Source of the DNA: JBBQSU01 sp038234815
Lineage (GTDB): Bacteria > Planctomycetota > Phycisphaerae > Tepidisphaerales > Tepidisphaeraceae
Length of the DNA stretch: 6,068 nucleotides
Direction of reading: 5' to 3'
Assembly: GCA_038234815.1 (NCBI GenBank)
Contig: JBBQSU010000187.1
Coordinates: 1-6,068, forward strand
The notes under the pieces are model-generated. The model worked only from the letters and a program-made list of their open reading frames with translations, made no database searches and was not told the origin of the DNA. Positions 1-5,803 of this stretch are shown piece by piece (the first letter of the stretch is position 1; every line of letters starts with the position of its first letter). The position numbers were made by a program, and so were the translations under genes.

Positions 1-33
1 CGGCACCCGAGCATTGATCTTCATTGGAAACAT
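1..33 (-). CDS. Start of a further operon gene, cut by the window edge
   Basis: An ATG at 31-33 (minus strand) opens a frame that reads MFPMKINARVP and stays open to the left edge, so only 11 codons are visible. It lies 21 bases after the stop of the permease gene, and an AAGGG motif sits 9 bases before the ATG, which is good Shine-Dalgarno placement. A second in-frame ATG at 22-24 gives the alternative start MKINARVP, but it lacks its own Shine-Dalgarno. Spacing and strand make it the likely fourth gene of the ABC operon. Eleven residues are too few to assign a family or function. The frame could also be chance, since an open run of 11 codons is not significant; the ribosome binding site is the main support. 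Confidence 0.5.
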   Translation of the reverse strand, partial: MFPMKINARVP

Positions 34-42
34 AATGCGTAA

Positions 43-47
43 CCCTT
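43..47 (-). promoter_or_regulatory. Ribosome binding site of the edge gene
   Basis: The minus strand reads AAGGG, followed by nine bases (TTACGCATT) and then ATG at 33-31. It lies in the 21-base gap after the permease stop, and it is the reason for proposing that another gene begins here. Confidence 0.5.
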
Positions 48-54
48 ACAGGCA

Positions 55-1695
55 TCACCCGTGGTGCAACAGAAAGAGCAGTCGCAGCCTGGCGGCCACC
101 AGCAGCAACAAGCACAGGCCGGCCATCGTGTAAAGATGAACGCCATAGAGCGACTGAATCTGCGTGGCATCGGTCAACATGCTCAGACCCATCACCAGCG
201 GGCTGGGCATGGCCAGCAGACTGCCGACGCGGGCGTCAAGGCCGTTGCTCATCGCCATCCATGCGCCCATCGGCAACACGAACAGCCCCGCCGACAGGAT
301 ATAACTGACGACGGTAGCGCGGCTGGTGTTGGGCGTGAAACAGGAGCAGGTGAGGCCAATGGTGCAGCAGAATGCGACGGCAAGGACGATGATCGGGATG
401 AGATAGATGAACGGCACGAGGTATTCGTGGTTGATAAAGCAGACCGCCCCGTAGCCAGGTAGGAGCGCGATCATCGGCAACACCGCAGGGAGGAATCCGG
501 GGAGGAACTTGCCCCAGAAAATGCTGCCGCCGCGCAGGCGAGACAGGCGGAGCATGTCAAAGGTGCCGGATTCGATTTCGGAGCTGATGGCCGCACTGCA
601 AAGGCTCGGCGCGACCAAAGCAATCAAGCCGAACTGAAAGGTGACCAGTACCCGGGCCACGCCGGCCAGGAGGTCGGTGTATTCGCTTCCGCCATACAGG
701 CTCATCAGGGCCAGTCCCAGGGAGATGACCAGCGCGCCGTAGAACAGGCGGATCATCCATCGCCCGCTGCGCAGGCTGCTGGTGCGGGCTTCTTTGATGA
801 GGATGGGATTGAATCGCCCGAAGGGTTTGCGCCTTTTCTTCGGATCGATGAGGGTCAGGGCGCTCATGATGCGCGATCGCTTGGCCGAGACACCTCCGAA
901 CGCGTCGGCTTCGGCCGGGGGCTTGCGGAGCTTCATCACGATCACGCCAAAGCACCCCGCGATGACGACCGCCGACGCGGGCAAAAACATTTGCCACACC
1001 GGCCAGAGCTGATGGGCCATCCCGCCCATGTCGTCCATCTGCGGGCGCAGTACCGAAAGCGCCGCGGCGATGGGAGACAGCCCACGCAGCGCGTGCAGGA
1101 ACGCCGTCGGCATTTCGGAACTATTGAGCATGATGCTGGCCGGCACCAGCGAAGCGCCGGCGACGATCAGCGTCACCAGGTAGCTGATGACCAGCGCGGT
1201 CGAGCTTTGCCGGCAGATTGCCGAGACGGTCAGCGCCAGCATCGCCAGCAGGATGGCGCTGACGACCAGGATGGAGTACGACAGCGACAGGTCCTGTAGA
1301 TTCACCTCACCGCGCCAATACAGCATGGCGATGAACGGCAACCCGGTGACGAGCAACAGGATGGGGAAACTGATCGCCGAAAGCACCTTGCCGATGATGA
1401 TCTGCCCGGCCGACAGGCGCGACGCGTAAAGCATCTCGATCGTGCCGGCCTCGGTTTCGCCGCTCAAACCCGTGGCCGCTAGCCCTGGGACTATCAGGCA
1501 AAGCAGGGCCAGCTGCGCCATGATCATCCCCAGCAGCATCGTGTCACGCCCGCGATCGGCCAGCGCCACCACGCCCTGCTGCGGCCAGGTCATTAGCAGC
1601 GTCAACCCCAGCACCAGCACGAACAAGAATTGCAGCGCCGCGATGCGCTTGTGGCGGAGGAGGGAAACGACGTCCTTTTGCAATACGGGGTTCAT
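55..1695 (-). CDS. ABC-2 type permease, fused tandem duplication
   Basis: Predicted integral inner-membrane permease of an ABC-2 exporter, 546 residues, about twice the usual 230-300 of a half-permease. The reason is visible in the protein: it consists of two homologous halves. NPVLQKD at residues 2-8 is matched by NPILIKE at 296-302, and SGETEAGTIEML at 78-89 by SSEIESGTFDML at 371-382, a constant offset of 293-294 residues. Each half appears to have six hydrophobic helices (roughly 20-36, 54-76, 107-126, 140-162, 167-190, 233-256; then 313-333, 346-368, 396-418, 428-450, 460-482, 519-540). The halves are joined by a basic cytoplasmic linker at about 257-295 (KKRRKPFGR). The start is fixed by the conserved NPxLxK motif right after Met1. 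The preceding ATPase gene ends 15 bases upstream; the Shine-Dalgarno is weak, so translational coupling is likely. The fusion should supply both transmembrane halves of one exporter. Substrate unknown. Confidence 0.88.
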   Translation of the reverse strand: MNPVLQKDVVSLLRHKRIAALQFLFVLVLGLTLLMTWPQQGVVALADRGRDTMLLGMIMAQLALLCLIVPGLAATGLSGETEAGTIEMLYASRLSAGQIIIGKVLSAISFPILLLVTGLPFIAMLYWRGEVNLQDLSLSYSILVVSAILLAMLALTVSAICRQSSTALVISYLVTLIVAGASLVPASIMLNSSEMPTAFLHALRGLSPIAAALSVLRPQMDDMGGMAHQLWPVWQMFLPASAVVIAGCFGVIVMKLRKPPAEADAFGGVSAKRSRIMSALTLIDPKKRRKPFGRFNPILIKEARTSSLRSGRWMIRLFYGALVISLGLALMSLYGGSEYTDLLAGVARVLVTFQFGLIALVAPSLCSAAISSEIESGTFDMLRLSRLRGGSIFWGKFLPGFLPAVLPMIALLPGYGAVCFINHEYLVPFIYLIPIIVLAVAFCCTIGLTCSCFTPNTSRATVVSYILSAGLFVLPMGAWMAMSNGLDARVGSLLAMPSPLVMGLSMLTDATQIQSLYGVHLYTMAGLCLLLLVAARLRLLFLLHHG

Positions 1696-1710
1696 TGAAT
1701 TTGTTGCAGC

Positions 1711-2658
1711 CTATTTCGTCAACGACATAAACACGTCTTCCAGGTCCGCGGGGATTTCTGAGAAGTTGGCGACTGGGATGCCCTTCTTAAGAAGCTGTAA
1801 GAGGGTCTGGGCCATTTGCGTGTCGTCGGCGGTCACGGAATAGCGCAGGACGTTTTCGCCGATGCCGTCGGCGACCGGCTCCCACGTGCCCGGCGCGCTG
1901 GTCAACACCTCCCTGGCTTCTTTCACAAACTTTAACACCTGGATTTCGACCAGTCTTTGCTGGCGAACGGACTTGAGGATGTCCCGAACCGGACCGTAGG
2001 CTACCATCTTGCCCGCCGAGAGAATGCCCACAGTGTCGCAGACGTCGGCCAACTCCGGCAGGATATGCGAGCTGACCAGCACCGCCTTGCCGAGATCGGC
2101 CAGGTCCCGCAATAACCGCCGCATCTCCACGCGCGCCCGGGGGTCGATCGTGGCCGCCGGCTCGTCGAGGATCAGCACTTCCGGGTCGTGCAGCAGGGTC
2201 TTGGCGATGCCCACGCGCTGCTTCATCCCCCGCGAGAGCGCGCCCATCAGCTTCTCTCTAAACGGCATGGCATTGGCGATCGTCAGGCACCGGTCGATGC
2301 GCTCGGGCCGAAGCTTTTTGGGGATTCGGTACGCCGACGCGAAGAAATCGAGGTACTCCCAGACCTGCAGCGTGGGATACACGCCGAAATTGTCGGGCAG
2401 ATAGCCGACGAGTTGCTTGATCAGATCCTTGTTGCCCAGCACGTCCTTGCCGGCGATGGCGGCCGAGCCGCTCGTCGGATCGAGCAGCCCGCAGAGGATG
2501 CGGAACGTCGTGGTCTTGCCCGAGCCGTTCGGCCCGATGTAGCCGAATACCTCTCCACGATGGACGGTCAGGTCCAGCGAGTCCAGCGCCGTCACGTCAC
2601 CATACTGCTTGGTGAGGGCCTGTGTCTGCAACAGCGGTTGTGTTTTGTCCAAAGGCAT
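1711..2658 (-). CDS. ABC transporter ATP-binding protein (CcmA/DrrA type)
   Basis: Cytoplasmic ATPase subunit of the exporter, 315 residues, typical of the family. Motifs in order: Walker A GPNGSGKTT (42-50), the Q-loop region GYLPDNFGVYP (85-95), signature LSRGMKQR (141-148), Walker B VLILDEP (161-167) with D-loop ATIDP (169-173), and the H-loop SSH (H198). A C-terminal extension of about 95 residues ends in DLEDVFMSLT (305-314), the usual close of CcmA/DrrA-type exporters. The Q-loop glutamine is replaced by Asp89, and the signature has Arg instead of the first Gly of LSGG; both substitutions seem to be shared by a recognisable subfamily pairing with ABC-2 permeases. A Shine-Dalgarno GAAGGA lies 8 bases before the ATG and overlaps the upstream stop codon. 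It ends with TAG, 15 bases before the permease. It should bind the permease at the membrane and drive transport by ATP hydrolysis. Confidence 0.95.
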   Translation of the reverse strand: MPLDKTQPLLQTQALTKQYGDVTALDSLDLTVHRGEVFGYIGPNGSGKTTTFRILCGLLDPTSGSAAIAGKDVLGNKDLIKQLVGYLPDNFGVYPTLQVWEYLDFFASAYRIPKKLRPERIDRCLTIANAMPFREKLMGALSRGMKQRVGIAKTLLHDPEVLILDEPAATIDPRARVEMRRLLRDLADLGKAVLVSSHILPELADVCDTVGILSAGKMVAYGPVRDILKSVRQQRLVEIQVLKFVKEAREVLTSAPGTWEPVADGIGENVLRYSVTADDTQMAQTLLQLLKKGIPVANFSEIPADLEDVFMSLTK

Positions 2659-2666
2659 TGTCGTTG

Positions 2667-2672
2667 TCCTTC
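2667..2672 (-). promoter_or_regulatory. Ribosome binding site of the ATPase gene
   Basis: The minus strand reads GAAGGA, eight bases before the ATG at 2658. It overlaps the TGA stop (2671-2673) of the upstream 821-codon gene, so termination and initiation are adjacent and probably coupled. It confirms the chosen ATPase start. Confidence 0.7.
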
Positions 2673-5136
2673 AATTTCTATTTGCCACCGTGCCGTCAAG
2701 TCCGGCCCTGAATCGCCGGATGCTCCAGCGCGAGGGCATGTCGCTGGGAGTGTTCGCAGCGGTGAGGACCACGCCAACGCTCACCCAGACCGTGCCGTTT
2801 ACGTCGATATCGTCGGCGGAACAGGCAATCTGACCGGTCTGTTGTCGCCCGAACGTGTTCTTGTATTCGGCCACTACCGGCCCGGCCGGGTTGGGCCGCA
2901 CTTTGCCCGCGCTGCACTGCCCGCGGCGCAGGGTGATCGTGTAAAGCGGCGCGTTCATTTCTAAATCGATGGAGAAATGCTCGGGCTGAACCTTGCCGAT
3001 CGTCGGCGGAGGCCTTATGCCGATGAGCCACGATCCCGGCTGGCTGTTCTCACTCCAGCTTGCGCGAACGGCACTCAACGGCTGCATGTGCCCGGCCACG
3101 GCGTCGACCCCCGCGGTGAGAACGGTGAACCCCGGGTCCACCTTCACTTGCGTTCCCGGGGCGGTCGGCTCGATGGAAACCGGCAGACGCAACAGATTTT
3201 GCCTGCGGTCGTTACCGGCGGGGATGGAAGAGTGCAGCAACGACCCGGCGTCGGCGGCGTTCAGCCAGGCCAGCAATTGCGGATGATCCTGCGGCGTGCG
3301 GTCCGTCTGTCGCGTCAGGGTCGGTGGATACAGCGTCGTGATGAACGCGCTTCGTGTCCGCGAGGCATCGGAAGCAATCAGCGTCGAATTGGTAAAATCT
3401 CCGGGTGCGTTCAGGGCCGTATCGGGCAACGCCGAATCGCTTTGCCCCGGTGGCATTGCCGGCACGCGGACGATCTCATCGCCGAACAGCAACACCGCGC
3501 CGTCGAGGGGCTGGCTGGCGTTGTGCTGCGTGTGCAACACCGCGCCGTCAGGCCCGAAGCGCAGCGCCACGTTTGCCGCCAGCCCCGCCGGCGCCGGGCC
3601 GGTGGCCTGCCATACGCGATCGATACGCTGCTCGGCCGCGCCGGCATTGGGCGCGACCCACGGGCCTTGCTCCAGCGTCGGACGCAATTCCGGCGTGCTT
3701 TGGATCGGCCTGAATGCCACCGACGGCCCGCTCGACGCCAGCGCCAGCCCCGGCTGGTTCTGGCCGAACATCACCTGGTACTGAACCTGCATTCCGCCGT
3801 CGTCGCTCAGGTCAATCAAGCCCGTGCCCGCCGCCATGAGCAACTGTGCCGACCTTGCGAATACGCTTGATAACACGATCCCCGTGGTGACCAGCACGCC
3901 CAGAATGGCCAGCACGGCAAAGGCCCGCGGCCTGCGCGCGCCGCGCCATAGCAACTGCACCAGCGCCACGGCAAGCAGGTATCCCCCGGCCATCCCCGCG
4001 GCCCATTTCCACGCCGGCGTTTGCAGCCCGACGATGCTTCGCAGGATCGGCTCCTGCGCCGAAGATATCGCCTCCTGATTAATCTCAAGCGGCCGGTAGG
4101 TTGTCCCCAGCAACGACTGCCAAAGTTGTTTGCCCGCGGGCAAAGCCATGTTGACGGCGTTCACCGGGAAGCTGACGAAGATGACCCGGCCCAGCCCCAG
4201 CGGCTTCCAGGCGGCATACACGTAGTTTTCGTCGGCCAGCACCACCTTCCCCTCGCCGGCAGTGGCTTCGGCGCAATCCTCCCAGCCGGTTAGTGGGATC
4301 GGCAGACTCCCCTTCCCGGCCACCTGCTTCATCTTGCGTTGCCCTACCAAATGAACCGGCATGAACTGGCTCAGCCAGCTTTCCTCCAGGTGCATCTCCG
4401 GGGTCGGCGACGGCAAGATCAGCTGCGCGCCGGCCCGAACGTGCTGCAACAGCATCGCCCGTTGTCGCGCGTCAAGCCGATTGGGATCAACCCGGTCGAG
4501 AATGACCACGCGGAACGGCTCATACTCGGCAATGTGACGCGGAAAGACTTCGGCTTCGCGTTCACTGATCGCCGCGGTGTAATCCATGTGTTTGCTGAGC
4601 TGGTCCGAAAAACTTTGCGCCTCTGCCGCAGGCGGGAAGTCCTGGCGTCCCGAGCAGGCCAGCACCATCCCCGCGCCGGTGGCGCTGGGCGTATCATTGC
4701 CCCCCCGCGCCGGACTTTGGAACACGGATTGTCCGAGGATGGGGCACCTGCTCACTTGCGTCCCGTTGTTGGCAAACCAAACCGCCGTCCCCAACTCCGG
4801 AACGCCCGCCGCTGCCTTCCCCTTCTTCGTCACCGGTTGCACGATGTCATTGAAATACGCCCACATCGTCCCCCGAACCCGCGCGTGCCCCGGCACCAGG
4901 AACCGCTGCTTCAACTCCACCGGCGCGCCGGCGTAATTGATCGGCAACTGCACGTACCCGTCGATCGCCTTGTCGGAGTTGTTGACGAAATCCAAACGGA
5001 TGGCCGTCCAGGCACCGGGCGTGAAGAGCGCGCCGGACTTCAAACTCGCGGAAAACGACGGCGCGAATTCTTGTGCCCCGACAATGGACGAAAATGCCCC
5101 CAGCACCGCCAGCAAAAGAAATACCATGCGCTTCAT
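2671..5136 (-). CDS. Signal-peptide, two-helix membrane accessory protein with GATase-like region
   Basis: First gene of the ABC operon, 821 residues; I do not recognise a named family. Residues 1-21 form a clear signal peptide (KR, then a FLLLAVLGAF core, cleavage probable after VGA). Residues 22-376 would be extracytoplasmic. Within them, 208-240 (VVILDRVDPNRLDARQR, then a helix and AGAQLIL) and 312-326 (PLGLGRVIFVSFPVN) resemble the glutamine-amidotransferase-like fold of exported proteins beside ABC or von Willebrand genes. No catalytic triad is evident. Two helices at about 379-397 and 403-425 flank the positive loop RGARRPRA, giving a hairpin with that loop inside. Residues 426-821 would then be a second extracytoplasmic region, rich in Pro, Ala and Thr and beta-prone. 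Cysteines 741 and 772 could pair. The ATG follows an in-frame TAG by four codons, so the start is Met1 or Met4; no Shine-Dalgarno is visible. It ends 12 bases before the ATPase, suggesting a GldG-like partner role on the outer face (inference). Confidence 0.85.
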   Translation of the reverse strand: MKRMVFLLLAVLGAFSSIVGAQEFAPSFSASLKSGALFTPGAWTAIRLDFVNNSDKAIDGYVQLPINYAGAPVELKQRFLVPGHARVRGTMWAYFNDIVQPVTKKGKAAAGVPELGTAVWFANNGTQVSRCPILGQSVFQSPARGGNDTPSATGAGMVLACSGRQDFPPAAEAQSFSDQLSKHMDYTAAISEREAEVFPRHIAEYEPFRVVILDRVDPNRLDARQRAMLLQHVRAGAQLILPSPTPEMHLEESWLSQFMPVHLVGQRKMKQVAGKGSLPIPLTGWEDCAEATAGEGKVVLADENYVYAAWKPLGLGRVIFVSFPVNAVNMALPAGKQLWQSLLGTTYRPLEINQEAISSAQEPILRSIVGLQTPAWKWAAGMAGGYLLAVALVQLLWRGARRPRAFAVLAILGVLVTTGIVLSSVFARSAQLLMAAGTGLIDLSDDGGMQVQYQVMFGQNQPGLALASSGPSVAFRPIQSTPELRPTLEQGPWVAPNAGAAEQRIDRVWQATGPAPAGLAANVALRFGPDGAVLHTQHNASQPLDGAVLLFGDEIVRVPAMPPGQSDSALPDTALNAPGDFTNSTLIASDASRTRSAFITTLYPPTLTRQTDRTPQDHPQLLAWLNAADAGSLLHSSIPAGNDRRQNLLRLPVSIEPTAPGTQVKVDPGFTVLTAGVDAVAGHMQPLSAVRASWSENSQPGSWLIGIRPPPTIGKVQPEHFSIDLEMNAPLYTITLRRGQCSAGKVRPNPAGPVVAEYKNTFGRQQTGQIACSADDIDVNGTVWVSVGVVLTAANTPSDMPSRWSIRRFRAGLDGTVANRN

Positions 5137-5255
5137 TGCGAACGTACACTAACCGAGCCAGTCGATGATGGAAATAACCCCGCCGCGCTTTGCCGGCACC
5201 CCACCCGCGATCCCCAGCCCTACCCACATGGCGATTTCCGTTATCGGGCAGCGAA

Positions 5256-5278
5256 TCCCGGCGATGGAAATGCCGGGA
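5256..5278. repeat. Inverted repeat, 7-bp arms with 9-base loop
   Basis: TCCCGGC at 5256-5262 pairs perfectly with GCCGGGA at 5272-5278 around the loop GATGGAAAT. Neither strand has a T-run after it, so it is not a standard intrinsic terminator. It could be an RNA hairpin in the operon leader, an operator, or chance in GC-rich DNA. Confidence 0.45.
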
Positions 5279-5308
5279 AAGATTCCAAACCCGACCATCT
5301 CGCCCCCC

Positions 5309-5323
5309 GCCCGGCCGCCGGGC
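5309..5323. repeat. GC-only inverted repeat
   Basis: GCCCGGC (5309-5315) and GCCGGGC (5317-5323) are perfect inverted arms around one base, all G and C. As RNA this would fold with a shorter stem and a wider loop. There is no adjacent T-run. It may be a weak terminator of the upstream cassette or simply a product of base composition. Confidence 0.35.
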
Positions 5324-5457
5324 GCGGTGGAGTTGCGCGGGCGGGGAGTTTATCGTTCGGCTGCGGCAGTGACGTCGCGCAGGGGAACAAAAAACAAGCC
5401 CTTCTCCTGGCTCACCGGCACCACCGGCTCAGGCGGCCCCAGAGCAAGCCCCGGCCC

Positions 5458-5577
5458 CTACGGCAGCGTCGCCGCCGCGGAGATTTGCAGGGATTTGCCC
5501 AGCACGCCGCGCATGTAATCGAACACCGCCACGGCGCTGTCGACGGCTTGTTGTTGGAAGGGCTTGAGGGAGATCAT
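5458..5577 (-). pseudogene. Helicase N-terminal stub (DEAD/DEAH, type III Res-like)
   Basis: The frame begins MISLKPFQQQAVDSAVAVF and ends with TAG after only 39 residues. The opening, a LKPFQ element followed by an amphipathic helix, is how many superfamily 2 helicases and type III restriction Res subunits begin, shortly before the Walker A motif. No GKT motif, DEAH box or other helicase motif follows in any of the three minus-strand frames before the next gene, and those genes are normally many hundreds of codons long. The stub starts 16 bases after the DUF2283 stop, with a weak AGG about ten bases before the ATG, so it once formed an operon with that gene. The best reading is a gene truncated by deletion. 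A free-standing 39-residue peptide is the alternative. Family assignment rests on about 25 residues and is tentative. Confidence 0.5.
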
Positions 5578-5593
5578 CGCCACTCGCCTGAAA

Positions 5594-5803
5594 TTATGCC
5601 GCGGGCAGTTCCACTTCCAACGGCTTGTCTTTGCGAAACTGCGAGACGCCCAGCACGCTGAATCCGATGACTTTCCCGTCGCAATCCACACGTTCCATCA
5701 GCGCCTCGTGTTCCGTTTGCTTTTCATAGCCGGGGGCATCAGAGAAGCGGACTTCCAGAAAATCGGCTTCGGCATCAAACCAGACTTTCACTTTGTCGGC
5801 CAT
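5594..5803 (-). CDS. DUF2283 domain protein
   Basis: A complete 69-residue protein. It shows the DUF2283 pattern: a first strand and acidic turn VWFDAEADFLEVRFSD (residues 7-22), then a variable loop, then the strands ALMERVDCDGKVIGFSVLG (34-52), in which a D-x-D/G-K-V-I-G turn leads into a hydrophobic strand. Length fits the family (about 50-80). The start at 5803 is preferred over an in-frame ATG at 5893, because GGGAG lies seven bases upstream and the N-terminal extension would merely be the neighbour read in another frame. The gene overlaps the upstream toxin-like frame by 16 bases. DUF2283 genes often occur beside small toxin-like genes, which suggests an antitoxin or accessory role, but the biochemical function is not established. 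It appears undamaged, unlike both neighbours. Cytoplasmic; no signal or membrane segment. Confidence 0.85.
   Translation of the reverse strand: MADKVKVWFDAEADFLEVRFSDAPGYEKQTEHEALMERVDCDGKVIGFSVLGVSQFRKDKPLEVELPAA

Larger units (their letters stand above)
5137..5457. other. Gene-free stretch upstream of the ABC operon
   Basis: About 320 bases between the helicase stub and the ABC operon. Minus-strand frames are broken or low in information, and plus-strand frames read as Pro/Arg/Ala-rich noise. The stretch holds two GC-rich inverted repeats (5256-5278 and 5309-5323) and a short A-run on the plus strand (5387-5396) with no hairpin in a terminator position. The promoter of the ABC operon should lie here, but I see no convincing -35/-10 pair. 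The last bases before the start (TTAGTGTACG) are only weakly like a -10 box. The frame of the helicase stub continues open for 34 codons after its stop without any recognisable motif. Confidence 0.6.

Noticed and set aside
2188..3870. Plus-strand open frames of 258 and 297 codons (2188-2964, 2977-3870)
   Set aside because: Both are antisense to the ATPase and the 821-codon gene, are Arg/Gln/His-rich and have no family signature.
5137..5190. Possible sigma-70 promoter before the ABC operon (TTTCCA, 16 bases, TTAGTG)
   Set aside because: Both boxes match the consensus poorly and the pair is no better than chance.
5380..5410. A-run on the plus strand (T-run on the minus strand) as an intrinsic terminator for the right-hand cassette
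   Set aside because: No stable hairpin directly precedes the T-run on the minus strand.
5458..5577. Recoding or read-through of the TAG that ends the helicase stub
   Set aside because: The 34 codons open after the TAG carry no helicase motif, so reading through would not restore the expected protein.
4339..5661. Plus-strand open frame of 440 codons, antisense to the 821-codon gene and running into the gene-free stretch
   Set aside because: Its product is dominated by Arg, His, Pro and Gln with no motif, as expected for the shadow of a GC-rich gene. It overlaps a well-supported gene and the helicase stub.
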